From Flavobacterium sp. Root420 (GTDB taxonomy: Bacteria; Bacteroidota; Bacteroidia; Flavobacteriales; Flavobacteriaceae), in NCBI RefSeq assembly GCF_001427905.1, contig NZ_LMEF01000001.1:394-64393 (forward strand): 64,000 bases of DNA, in the 5' to 3' direction. The notes under the pieces were generated by a model. It was not told where the DNA came from and made no database searches. It saw only the letters and a program-made list of their open reading frames with translations. Below are positions 36,809-45,603 of this stretch, in pieces. The first letter of the stretch is position 1, and every line of letters begins with the position of its first letter. Both the position numbers and the translations under genes were made by a program.

Positions 36809-36846
36809 GGGGACAAAGTGAAAAAAAATCATTTGTCCCTTTTTTT
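36809..36846 (+). terminator. Terminator after the secreted protein at 36179
   Basis: GGGACAAA and TTTGTCCC arms around an A-rich loop are followed by a run of seven T residues. The remaining bases to 37224 are AT-rich; a TAAATTTG box at 36942-36949 is the only candidate promoter element I saw. Confidence 0.88.
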
Positions 36847-37224
36847 ATATTCAACGTTCTTCCATTTCTGTTTAAAAAACAAGCTTTAAACCATATCAAT
36901 TGTAAATCAAACATTTATACAAATCATTTTATTCTTTTTTGTAAATTTGAAATACCCATTTATTAAAATCGGGCTTTATAAATTAATTTTTTATAAAATT
37001 GATTTGAAAAGCAAAAAGGCAACATGTAGCGTTTTAATAAAAATTTAAGTTTTTTTCGTTAGCAAAAATCACTAACTTGTATAGAACTATTAATACACAG
37101 TTAATCTTGTTTCAAATAGATGCTTCTAACTTTATCAAAAAAAGAATTATAAAGTAAAATAACTGAAGTTTTTTATCAGTTATCGATAAAATGTATTGAC
37201 TTTATTCTAACAAAAACTAAAAGT

Positions 37225-38694
37225 ATGCGAGTACCCATCATTAGAAAAAATATAATATTTACACCAGATTCTAAAAGAGTTGTTGCCCGTTATTTTATGA
37301 ATGGCGACGAACGAACCCAACAAATGGTGATGCGGATAATGATGTTGGATGAAAAACAGGTTTTAGAAACTTTAGAACAAACACTTCGTGAATTTGCAAG
37401 ACGACACCGAAATATTTCAAGCGTATTTTTAAAACATTGCGAGAAAATCAGACCTGTAATCGAAACGATGCAACTTGATTATGATGCAATATCGCTGGAT
37501 CGAAAGATGCTGATAGGTTCTTATTGTACCATGGAATACGCTATTGAATCGGCTGCTATTTTTAATCCTTCAATTATTGAAGATTTTGATCAAACGGGAT
37601 TAGAAATGGGCGAAAAACGTGTCATTATATCCTTTAGAGCAACGGGTGAAGGTCATATTTCGTCAATTGTTTTTAGAAGAGGAATTCTCGATCGAAACAA
37701 TAATCTCCAGGTAATGAAGATTGGACACCATATTGACAAAGCAGAGATCGAACACAAAACCTTGTACAACAAAGAACGATTCCTAATGAAATTGTATGAG
37801 ATGCATACAGATGATAAATACATCGCCCAAATTATGCAGGATTTGCCAGGTGAATTTGAGTATGCTGTCTTAAAGAGCATGGTGAAAACCAGCTTAAGCG
37901 ACCCATCAATTAGTCAGGAAAGAAGAACGGCACTTGAAGAAATAATCTGGCTGGCCAACTCTTTTTATGATTTGTCATTCAAACATGATTCTGATATTAC
38001 AGAGCGTGTTATTTTTCCGATATCAGAGTCCGAAAGCCGAGGTATTGAAGATGCTCGTTTTGTTCGTTTTGATGATGATCATGACGATTCTCATCGCGTT
38101 ATGGCCACTTACACGGCTTATAATGGCCATACCATCTTGCCGAAACTTATTTCAACCGAAGATTTTTATACTTTTCGGGTAATGCCTTTACATGGTGCCG
38201 GTGCTCAAAATAAAAATCTGGCATTATTCCCAAGAAAAATAAAAGGTAAATATGCAATGCTTTCCCGAATTGATGGTGTAAACAATTACATCATGTATTC
38301 TGACAGGGTTACCCAATGGAATACTCCTATCCTGCTTCAGGAGCCGCGCTTTGCATGGGAATTTACACAAATTGGAAACTGTGGATCACCATTATGGACA
38401 ACAGAAGGATGGCTTGTTATTACGCACGGTGTTGGAACGATGCGACGTTATTGCATTGGTGCTTCCTTATTTGATCTTGATGATCCATCCAAAGAAATTG
38501 GAAGATTAAAAGAACCTTTACTTTCACCTCTGGAAGACGAACGTGAAGGGTATGTTCCGAATGTAGTCTATTCTTGCGGCGCCATTATTCATAACAACAG
38601 TCTTATATTGCCATATGCCGTATCTGATTATTCTTCTACTTATGCAGTCGTAGATTTAGTAGATTTATTAATGGCCTTAAAAAGCAGTAAATAG
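37225..38694 (+). CDS. GH130-family enzyme with long N-terminal helical extension
   Basis: The 489-residue protein has a helical first part of about 145 residues (MLDEKQVLETLEQTLREFARRHRN) fused to a GH130-type propeller. Propeller landmarks are RGIEDARFVRFDDD (catalytic Asp), ATYTAYNGHTILPKL, KNLALFPRKIKGKYAMLSRIDG and IGNCGSPLWTTEGWLVITHGVG. It belongs to the longer GH130 subgroup, whose members act on mannose-containing glycans by phosphorolysis or hydrolysis. No signal peptide is seen, so it acts in the cytosol. Its presence 8 kb from a shorter GH130 paralogue suggests paired roles in one mannoside pathway. Confidence 0.88.
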   Translation: MRVPIIRKNIIFTPDSKRVVARYFMNGDERTQQMVMRIMMLDEKQVLETLEQTLREFARRHRNISSVFLKHCEKIRPVIETMQLDYDAISLDRKMLIGSYCTMEYAIESAAIFNPSIIEDFDQTGLEMGEKRVIISFRATGEGHISSIVFRRGILDRNNNLQVMKIGHHIDKAEIEHKTLYNKERFLMKLYEMHTDDKYIAQIMQDLPGEFEYAVLKSMVKTSLSDPSISQERRTALEEIIWLANSFYDLSFKHDSDITERVIFPISESESRGIEDARFVRFDDDHDDSHRVMATYTAYNGHTILPKLISTEDFYTFRVMPLHGAGAQNKNLALFPRKIKGKYAMLSRIDGVNNYIMYSDRVTQWNTPILLQEPRFAWEFTQIGNCGSPLWTTEGWLVITHGVGTMRRYCIGASLFDLDDPSKEIGRLKEPLLSPLEDEREGYVPNVVYSCGAIIHNNSLILPYAVSDYSSTYAVVDLVDLLMALKSSK

Positions 38695-38721
38695 ATTTTT
38701 AATGTAATTTCGTTTATAAAC

Positions 38722-38750
38722 AAAATCCCAACGAAATGGGATTTTTTGTT
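38722..38750 (+). terminator. Terminator after the long GH130 gene
   Basis: AAAATCCCA (38722-38730) pairs with TGGGATTTT (38737-38745) around an ACGAAA loop, with a T-rich tail. Confidence 0.88.
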
Positions 38751-38866
38751 TTATTTTCAAAAATGAAATTATTCGATATATACTTTAGCCAATCCCGTCT
38801 TTATCATAAAGTGGAATTCTCTTTTTTTCTATTTCCTGAAACGTAATATGACTCTAAAATAATCAA

Positions 38867-39904
38867 TTACATCAAAATTCCGTTTTGAGGCAAAATAGGT
38901 TTCGGAATATCCACATCTCCAATCATTTCTTTTAAATCAATTTCGATAGATCGACAAATAGAGAGCATCGGAATATCGTTTCCTAATCCACCAAACGGAT
39001 TTTCAGAGTAGTCTCCAACAAGCTCCATTATGAGAAAAATCCAGGAAATAATAGTCACTATCGGAATAAACAACCATATTTCATAAGGTCCCATTTTATC
39101 AAATTGGGCTATTAGGCCAAAAGGCAATAAAATAATAAAAATCGATACAAATAAAATACTGGCATAGGCATACAAACGCGGCAAAGGAAATTTTTTGATT
39201 CTTTCTGCTTTGCCCTGCTCATCGTATAAATTGTTTAGAAGTGTTTGTAATTGAGCATGATAAAAATCACCAATAATCTCATCTTTCCTTAGTTTCATTA
39301 AATCTTGCGCCTGAAGATCGATAATATGTGTAGCCTTGTTAGAGAATTTATTTAATTCCTTATACTCGTCGACACCAAGATGTTTTTCTAAAATTCCTTT
39401 CGTAAAATTATCTTCAAGTATGCCAATACCGATTTTTTCCATCGTTTTTCGGCTTCTTTTTGCAACATGAGTTCCTAAACTTACATGTTCCCACGAGGCT
39501 GGTATTAACAACTGATCCCTTAAGGCATATACAAAAGCAATATTTCTATAAATCAGTTTTTTGGTAATAATATCAATTTCTGCATCTGAAAGCTTTTGGA
39601 CAGAGAGATTATTTTTGATATATCCTCTTGTAGTAGCACCCCACATACGGCTGATGTTCAGAAGGGCACCCCATATTTTTCTGGCTTCCCAAATTCTTTC
39701 ATAGGACTGGTTATTTTTAAAGCCGATATAAAAAGAAACTGCAGTAGCAATAACCCCTACACTAACCCACGGAATTGCAATCCAGGTTAAATGCAAAAAT
39801 TTATAGGCAAATAAAACCAGAAACGACCAAATAATAATCCACAATACATAGCCTCCGCTAAACCTTACCAGTGCTTTATAACTAAAACTATTATTTACAA
39901 ACAT
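38867..39904 (-). CDS. Bestrophin-family anion channel
   Basis: The 345-residue membrane protein carries the family signature IGFKNNQSYERIWEARKIWGALLNISR in its second third-helix region. Hydrophobic segments lie near residues 14-34, 40-58, 230-250 and 262-285. The order matches bacterial bestrophins (UPF0187), homopentameric channels for anions or, in some bacteria, cations. It is encoded alone and converges on the GH130 gene. Confidence 0.92.
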   Translation of the reverse strand: MFVNNSFSYKALVRFSGGYVLWIIIWSFLVLFAYKFLHLTWIAIPWVSVGVIATAVSFYIGFKNNQSYERIWEARKIWGALLNISRMWGATTRGYIKNNLSVQKLSDAEIDIITKKLIYRNIAFVYALRDQLLIPASWEHVSLGTHVAKRSRKTMEKIGIGILEDNFTKGILEKHLGVDEYKELNKFSNKATHIIDLQAQDLMKLRKDEIIGDFYHAQLQTLLNNLYDEQGKAERIKKFPLPRLYAYASILFVSIFIILLPFGLIAQFDKMGPYEIWLFIPIVTIISWIFLIMELVGDYSENPFGGLGNDIPMLSICRSIEIDLKEMIGDVDIPKPILPQNGILM

Positions 39905-40103
39905 AAGTAACTGATTTTATTTTTATTAGACAAAAAATTATATCTCTTATAAAGATAAAAATAAGCCAAATACAAAAATCATTTATGCTGAAAATAAATT
40001 TTGTGATTAAGAAAAGAAGCTTTCTTTCCAAATATTAATATTATATAAAATGTAAGCCTTAATTCTGTAACTGCAATCGTTGCTTTTTTTATACTTTTAA
40101 AAA

Positions 40104-40487
40104 ATGAAGTATCAACATATTTTGGTAATCGACGATGATCCTGAAGATATAGAAATATTTTCAGAAGCCATCAATTCGTTTAATCAAAATATTACTATTA
40201 CATCCTCTACTGATGCTTTACTTGCCTTAGAAGATCTTAAAAAAGCAGAAATTTTACCCGATATTATTTTCCTTGATTTGCAAATGCCTCGCTTAACCGG
40301 TAAGGATTTTTTAGAAAAATTAAATGAAAATAGTACACTCCAAAATATTCCTGTTGTTGTATTATCAGGGCAATCTGATACTCTTATAAAAGATACGTAT
40401 CAAAAAATTGGCGCCAGAAATTATATCTGCAAACCAAATAGTTATAAAGAACTGGTTAACGAACTTCGTAAGATACTTCAATCTTAA
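40104..40487 (+). CDS. Stand-alone response-regulator receiver
   Basis: The 127-residue protein is a single receiver domain: acidic pocket IDDDPED (9-15), phospho-acceptor Asp58 in IIFLDLQMP, Ser/Thr switch in VVLSGQSD and Lys in YICKPNS. No output domain and no adjacent kinase are present; its partner may be one of the cytosolic kinases at 5-9.5 kb or elsewhere. Confidence 0.9.
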   Translation: MKYQHILVIDDDPEDIEIFSEAINSFNQNITITSSTDALLALEDLKKAEILPDIIFLDLQMPRLTGKDFLEKLNENSTLQNIPVVVLSGQSDTLIKDTYQKIGARNYICKPNSYKELVNELRKILQS

Positions 40488-40859
40488 AAATTGTTACCTG
40501 TATTCTCTGCTTTAATCATTATCTTCAATTTCATGTAGTTTTAAAAATTATTTTGTCCACATCCCAAATTGGCATACGCTCAGGCATTGAAAACTAAGCA
40601 TATGCCATTGTATTGACCATGTCGCGTGTTTAAAATTAGCCGAAGGGTCTGCCGGTTTTACTGTTACCGAATACCTTTATTTAAACAATTAATAATCAGA
40701 TATTTATAGTTATTTTAAATAAAATAAAAAGCTATATATCGCTCTCACTCCTAAAACAAAATACGATATAACACTAAAAAGAATTCCGGAAAATTTAAAC
40801 CTTTTCTAAATTCAGTTATCTTAAGAGTAAATTAAATTGATATTCCATCCTAAATAAAA
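40488..40859 (+). other. Gene-free spacer before the Fur-type promoter
   Basis: No credible reading frame or hairpin was recognised in these 370 bp. A slightly GC-richer patch at about 40570-40660 contains a loose repeat of CATATGCCA/GGCATACGC. Confidence 0.35.
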
Positions 40860-40918
40860 TTGCCTTACTAATATTTATTTTTACATTTGCCTTATTTTTA
40901 TTTATTCTAAATAGAATA
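40860..40918 (+). promoter_or_regulatory. Promoter with Fur-like dyad for the flavinylation operon
   Basis: TTG (40860-40862) and TACATTTG (40882-40889) are 19 bp apart. Just downstream, TATTCT-AAAT-AGAATA (40903-40918) is a dyad with perfect 6-bp arms, covering about +7 to +22. Its AT-rich, TTCT/AGAA character resembles Fur-type boxes. A repressor bound there would block transcript initiation or clearance. Confidence 0.6.
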
Positions 40919-40987
40919 CAGCTTAGTATCTATTTTTAATGAAATAATACATAACCAAACTATTTTAAAAATTGTAAAATTCTAAAT

Positions 40988-42469
40988 ATGAAAAAGAAAC
41001 TTTTCATTTCAATTGCATTAGTTGCTGCCTTATTTTCTAATGCTCAGCAAAAAAATACATTATTAGACGCAGCCTTCTGGAAAACGGTTCCTAATCTAGA
41101 AACTGTAAAAGCTGAAATAGCAAAAGGAAATAATCCGGCAGAAGCAAATGCAAATGCATTTGATGTTGTTGTTCTTGCGATTAATAATGATGCTCCAAGT
41201 GAAACGATCAAGTTTTTATTAGATCAACCAGGTAACCCAGTTACCAAACCAACTCACGACAATCGTATTTACCTGCATTGGTCAGCCTATAAGGGAAATG
41301 TAGAAATGACAGAATATCTTATCAAAAAAGGTTCAGACATTAATCTTGAAGATAGTCATGGTGCAATGCCAGCTGATTTTGCTGCGACAAGCGGGCAAAT
41401 TAATCCCGCCTTATATGAAGCTTTTTTTAAAGCAGGATTAAATCCGACGAAAAAATATAATGATGGCGCCAACTTATTATTACTTAGTATTGCATTTGAT
41501 AAAAACCTTACTCTTGCAGAATATTTCACTACTAAAGGAATGTCTCTTAAAGATGTCGATAACAACGGAAATACAGCTTTTAATTATGCAGCCAGAGTTG
41601 GAAATATTGAATTATTGAAAAAGATAGCAGCTAAAGGAATTAAGTATAATGACAATGCTTTGTTTTTTGCTGCACAAGGAAATCGTAGGGAAACTACATC
41701 ATTAGAAGCTTATAAATATTTAGTTGAAGAATTAAAACTTAAATCAACAGCTGTAAACAAATCAGGAGAAAATATCTTGCACGTATTGGCAGCTAAACCA
41801 AATCAGGCAGAGATTGTTAAATATTTTTTAAGCAAAGGTATTGATACCAATAAAGTCGATAAAGAAGGAAATACGCCTCTTATCAAAGCTGCTGCATCAA
41901 GAGAAACTGCTGTTTTAGAACAATTATTGGCAGTTACAAAAGATGTCAATTCGAAAAACGCAAAAGGAGAATCAGCCTTGACAATTGCAGTAAAATCAGG
42001 AACTCCTGAGAATGTTGCGCTTCTTTTAAACAAAGGAGCCGATGTAAACGTTGCCGATAAAGACGGCAATAATTTAGGTGCATACCTAATTCAATCGTAT
42101 CGTCCTGAATCGAAAGGACCAGATCCTTTAGAAGCAAAAATAAAATTAGTACAAGACAAAGGTTTAAACCTTGCCGCTGCTCAAAAAGATGGTAGTACTT
42201 TGTATCATTTAGCAATTGTTAAAAACGATCTGACTTTATTGAAAAAACTAGCTTCTTTAAACATCGACGTAAATACCAAAAACAAAGATGGTATGACGGC
42301 TTTGCATAAAGCTGCCATGATTTCTAAAAACGATGAAATCCTGAAATACCTGATTTCAATTGGTGCTAAAAAAGACATTAAAACTGAATTTGATGAAAAT
42401 GCCTACGCTCTTGCCAAAGAAAACGAGTCTTTAATAAAACAAAATGTATCAATTGACTTTTTAAAATAA
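40988..42469 (+). CDS. Secreted ankyrin-repeat protein
   Basis: The 493-residue protein has a signal peptide ending near residue 19 (LFSNAQ). The rest is a solenoid of ankyrin units with recognisable DxxGxTxLxxAA cores: DNRIYLHWSAYKGNVEMTEYLIKKG, EGNTPLIKAAASRETAVLEQLL, AKGESALTIAVKSGTPENVALLLNKGADVN, and KDGMTALHKAAMISKNDEILKYLISIGAKKD. I count about 10-12 repeats. Periplasmic ankyrin proteins in this setting would act as protein-binding scaffolds. It is the first gene behind the Fur-like promoter, ahead of DUF2271, PepSY-reductase and ApbE genes. Confidence 0.88.
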   Translation: MKKKLFISIALVAALFSNAQQKNTLLDAAFWKTVPNLETVKAEIAKGNNPAEANANAFDVVVLAINNDAPSETIKFLLDQPGNPVTKPTHDNRIYLHWSAYKGNVEMTEYLIKKGSDINLEDSHGAMPADFAATSGQINPALYEAFFKAGLNPTKKYNDGANLLLLSIAFDKNLTLAEYFTTKGMSLKDVDNNGNTAFNYAARVGNIELLKKIAAKGIKYNDNALFFAAQGNRRETTSLEAYKYLVEELKLKSTAVNKSGENILHVLAAKPNQAEIVKYFLSKGIDTNKVDKEGNTPLIKAAASRETAVLEQLLAVTKDVNSKNAKGESALTIAVKSGTPENVALLLNKGADVNVADKDGNNLGAYLIQSYRPESKGPDPLEAKIKLVQDKGLNLAAAQKDGSTLYHLAIVKNDLTLLKKLASLNIDVNTKNKDGMTALHKAAMISKNDEILKYLISIGAKKDIKTEFDENAYALAKENESLIKQNVSIDFLK

Positions 42470-42484
42470 GCTTAAAAAAGTTAT

Positions 42485-42583
42485 GAGTTTTGAGTTATGA
42501 ATTATAAGTTAGCTGAAATTCATAACTCATAACTCATAACTCATAATTCATAATTCATAATTCATAATTCATAATTCATAATT
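42485..42583. repeat. Heptanucleotide tandem array with inverted partner, ahead of the DUF2271 gene
   Basis: Nine 7-bp units run from 42521 to 42583: three CATAACT then six CATAATT. Bases 42485-42510 contain the reverse complement of the same phrase (AGTTATGAATTAT), so a hairpin can form. The array ends 7 bp before the ATG at 42591. Confidence 0.9.
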
Positions 42584-42590
42584 TCAACAC

Positions 42591-43070
42591 ATGAAATCAA
42601 TTCTTAAAATAGCCTTTACAGGCGCTCTTATCTGCCTTGTTTCTTTCCAATCTGTTGCGCAAAGCAAATACAAATGTATGCTTCAAATGGCAAATTATAT
42701 GGGCGAAGGTGCTTATATTGTAGTTTCACTTATTAATCCAAAAGGAGATTACGAAAAAACACTTTATGTAATGGGTGATGATAAAAAATGGTACAAATCA
42801 TTGAAAGAATGGAATAAATTTCAGACTCAAAAACATGAAGATGTAAGTGCTATAAGCGGAGCCTCTGTTACGGGTGGTGATCGCAGTATCACAACTTTTG
42901 AAATTGAAGATTCTAAAATCAACAAAGGGTATAAATTAAGATTTGAATCTGCCGTTGAGGATCAAAAATATTATACAACTGATGCTGAAATTCCACTTAC
43001 TACTGCCGGACTAGCTGATAAAACAGAAGGTAAAGGATATATTAGATACGTAAGATTAAACAAAATTTAA
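42591..43070 (+). CDS. DUF2271-family secreted protein, candidate flavinylation substrate
   Basis: The 159-residue protein has a signal peptide to about residue 24 and then a DUF2271 beta-rich domain. Residues 84-96 read DVSAISGASVTGG. The S-G-A-S core resembles the S/T-G-A-T/S motif on which ApbE attaches FMN through a phosphoester to Ser or Thr. A flavin transferase gene lies in the same operon, and a PepSY-flavoreductase gene follows 82 bp downstream. It is therefore a good candidate for a periplasmic one-flavin electron carrier, but the Asp usually three residues before the acceptor is Ser here, so the modification is unproven. Confidence 0.8.
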   Translation: MKSILKIAFTGALICLVSFQSVAQSKYKCMLQMANYMGEGAYIVVSLINPKGDYEKTLYVMGDDKKWYKSLKEWNKFQTQKHEDVSAISGASVTGGDRSITTFEIEDSKINKGYKLRFESAVEDQKYYTTDAEIPLTTAGLADKTEGKGYIRYVRLNKI

Positions 43071-43083
43071 TACTATAAACATG

Positions 43084-43120
43084 TAGGCTTTGTCAAAGTT
43101 TAAACCTTTGACAAAGCCTA
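43084..43120. repeat. Perfect 15-bp inverted repeat between DUF2271 and PepSY genes
   Basis: TAGGCTTTGTCAAAG (43084-43098) is exactly complementary to CTTTGACAAAGCCTA (43106-43120), with loop TTTAAAC. No T-run follows, so it is more like a REP-type hairpin or mRNA processing/stability element than a terminator. Confidence 0.9.
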
Positions 43121-43152
43121 AGTACAATTGATTACCTTTTAGCTTACACTCC

Positions 43153-45333
43153 ATGACTCTTTCTTTTTGGCGTTCCTCTCACCTGGCCCTGGCTTTGGTT
43201 TCTTCCTTATTTTTGATATTAGCATCTGTAACGGGTATTATTCTGGCTGTCGATGCTGTTCAGGAAAAAACACTTCCGTACAAAATCGAAAATTTTGATA
43301 CTATAACGCTGGAACAAATGCTTCCTGTATTAAAAAAGAACTATTCTGAAATGACCGAATTAACGGTTGATTACAATCAGTTTGTAACGCTTCAGGCTAT
43401 AGACCAGGATGGAAATGACTTCAACGCTTATATTGATGTCAAAACAGGAAAAAAGTTAGGAACTCCGGTTAAAAAAAGTGAATTTATTCAGTGGATCACC
43501 AGCTTTCATCGCTCTTTGTTTTTGCATGAAGCCGGTCGTTTTTTTGTGGGAGTTATTTCTTTTTTATTGCTCTTAATTGTTATTTCCGGGTTTGTTCTGG
43601 TTTTGAAACGACAAAAAGGCATTCGCAACTTCTTTTCAAAAGTTATAAAAGAATATTTTGCCCAATATTATCATGTTGTTTTAGGGCGATTGGCTTTAAT
43701 TCCGATTTTGGTTATGGCACTTACAGGAACGTATTTATCTCTGGAAAAGTTTAACTTTTTCATGGATAAAAAAGAGCAGAAAGAAAAAACAGAAACTGTT
43801 GCTCCTGCTAAAAAAGCTGTCAATATTTTCAAAACGACGCTTTTGACGGACGTAAAAAAAATCGAATTTCCTTTTACTGATGATCCTGAAGAATATTATA
43901 TCATTGAATTAAAAGACAGAGAAATTGAGGTAAATCAGGTTACCGGAGAAGTAATTAGCGAAAAGCACTCACCAACGACGGCTCAGTTTGCCGATTTAAG
44001 TTTAGACCTGCATACCGGAAGAATAAACGCTATTTGGGCTGTAATTCTGGCGATTGCGTCCTTGAATATCCTCTTTTTTATCTATTCGGGTTTTGCAATG
44101 ACTTTAAAAAGAAGGTCAAGCCGAATTAAAAATAAATTCAAAGCCAATGAAAGTAAATTTATTTTGTTGGCCGGTTCTGAAAACGGAAGTTCCTTGCGAT
44201 TTGCCAATGCGATTCAGAGACAACTGAATGCTGCCGGTGAAAAAGCTTTTCTTACTGAATTAAATAATTACACTGTTTTCCCAAAAGCAGAACATATTAT
44301 TATTTTCTCTTCCACGCACGGATTGGGCGATCCACCATCCAACGGAAAAAAATTCATCTCACTTTTACAGAAACACAAACAACAGCAAAAAATCAATTTT
44401 TCTGTGGTCGGATTTGGTTCGACAGCGTACCCTAATTTTTGCGGTTTTGCCCGCGAAATTGATGAACTTTTAGAAGAACAAGACTGGACAGAACGCTTTT
44501 TAGCATTACAAACTGTCAATGACAAATCGGCGGTGGAATTTGTAGAGTGGATTAAATTATGGAGTGCCAAAACCGGAATTCCGTTATCAACAACGCCTTC
44601 CTTATACAATCATGCTCCAAAAGGTTTACAAAAACTGATGGTTTTAGATAAAACCGCTATTTCTGAGACGGAACATACTTTTATCCTTACGCTGAGAGCC
44701 AATATGAGAGCCAAATTTACTTCTGGTGATTTACTGGCCATTTATCCTGCAAATGATACGAGAGAGCGTCTCTACTCTATTGGAAATCATTCCGGCAACA
44801 TTCAATTGGTTGTCAAACTACATCCAAACGGATTAGGTTCCGGCTTTTTGAATGGGCTGAAACCTGGTAATGTCCTCAAAGCAAGAATCATTAATAATCA
44901 TGCTTTTCATTTGCCTAAAAAAGCTTCGAAAGTCGCTTTCATCTCCAACGGAACCGGAATTGCGCCTTTCCTTGGAATGATCGAACAAAACAGGAAAAAG
45001 ACAGAAACCCATTTGTATTGCGGTTTTAGAATGGAAACGGAAACGGTTTCAGGTTATAAAACCTTCGCTTCCCAAATGATGCAAAAAAAACATTTGCAAA
45101 GTTTTCATTTGGCTTTATCCCGTGAAGAAAATCATTTTTATGTGATGGATCTGATCAAACGCGATGCTGACTTTTTTATTGATTTATTAGCTAATAATGG
45201 TGTGATCATGATTTGTGGTTCACTGACCATGCAAAAAGATGTTGAATCGACTCTTGATGCTTTATTAGGTGAGAAAAATAAACAACTAAGTTATTATAAA
45301 AACAATGGTCAATTATTGACTGATTGTTATTAA
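43153..45333 (+). CDS. PepSY membrane protein fused to flavodoxin and FNR-type reductase
   Basis: The 726-residue protein starts with a PepSY-associated membrane region: helices near 10-32, 135-155, 180-200 and 300-322, with His residues in SFHRSLFLHEAGR and YYHVVLGR that could ligate haem. A flavodoxin-like domain follows (LLAGSENGSSLRFAN, then SSTHGLGDPPSNGK). A ferredoxin-NADP reductase module ends the protein: FAD motif ERLYSIGN and nucleotide motif ISNGTGIAPFLGM. It should take electrons from NADPH through FAD and FMN across the inner membrane, to an extracytosolic acceptor such as a flavinylated carrier or ferric iron. The domain order resembles sulfite reductase flavoprotein fused to a PepSY anchor. 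Confidence 0.88.
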   Translation: MTLSFWRSSHLALALVSSLFLILASVTGIILAVDAVQEKTLPYKIENFDTITLEQMLPVLKKNYSEMTELTVDYNQFVTLQAIDQDGNDFNAYIDVKTGKKLGTPVKKSEFIQWITSFHRSLFLHEAGRFFVGVISFLLLLIVISGFVLVLKRQKGIRNFFSKVIKEYFAQYYHVVLGRLALIPILVMALTGTYLSLEKFNFFMDKKEQKEKTETVAPAKKAVNIFKTTLLTDVKKIEFPFTDDPEEYYIIELKDREIEVNQVTGEVISEKHSPTTAQFADLSLDLHTGRINAIWAVILAIASLNILFFIYSGFAMTLKRRSSRIKNKFKANESKFILLAGSENGSSLRFANAIQRQLNAAGEKAFLTELNNYTVFPKAEHIIIFSSTHGLGDPPSNGKKFISLLQKHKQQQKINFSVVGFGSTAYPNFCGFAREIDELLEEQDWTERFLALQTVNDKSAVEFVEWIKLWSAKTGIPLSTTPSLYNHAPKGLQKLMVLDKTAISETEHTFILTLRANMRAKFTSGDLLAIYPANDTRERLYSIGNHSGNIQLVVKLHPNGLGSGFLNGLKPGNVLKARIINNHAFHLPKKASKVAFISNGTGIAPFLGMIEQNRKKTETHLYCGFRMETETVSGYKTFASQMMQKKHLQSFHLALSREENHFYVMDLIKRDADFFIDLLANNGVIMICGSLTMQKDVESTLDALLGEKNKQLSYYKNNGQLLTDCY

Positions 45334-45334
45334 A

Positions 45335-45539
45335 TTTAAACACATAGAAACATAGCTTTTGCAACCGCGTAGAAAAAAGGCATTTCATTAATCTGAAAAC
45401 ACATAGCGGTGTAGAAAATAAACAGCTTAAAAATTAATCCTTTAGCTACGTCCCGAAGCCTCGGGACTATGTGTGAGAAACTAGTTTCTTTCAACTTCCT
45501 TTTTAAGCATAAAAACCTATGTTTTTTCTATGTGTTAAA
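45335..45539. repeat. Palindromic intergenic element, copy 1
   Basis: It begins TTTAAACACATAGAAACATAG and ends with the inverse, ...CTATGTGTTAAA. Inside is a GTCCCGAaGCcTCGGGAC hairpin (about 45453-45470) followed by TATGTGTGAGAAACTAGTTTC, shared with copy 4. It lies between the PepSY-reductase and ApbE genes of one operon. Confidence 0.85.
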
Positions 45540-45603
45540 AAAAAAAATAGCCAGGTCTTTACGGGTTAGAATTAAATTAAACAAAACATTTATAAAGAAT
45601 TAT

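Noticed and set aside
43084..43120. Hairpin as a Rho-independent terminator
   Set aside because: No T-run follows on either strand and the genes on both sides look like one functional unit.
45469..45603. N-terminal extension of the ApbE protein
   Set aside because: The extra 45 codons are translated repeat-element sequence and would bury the signal peptide that starts at 45604.
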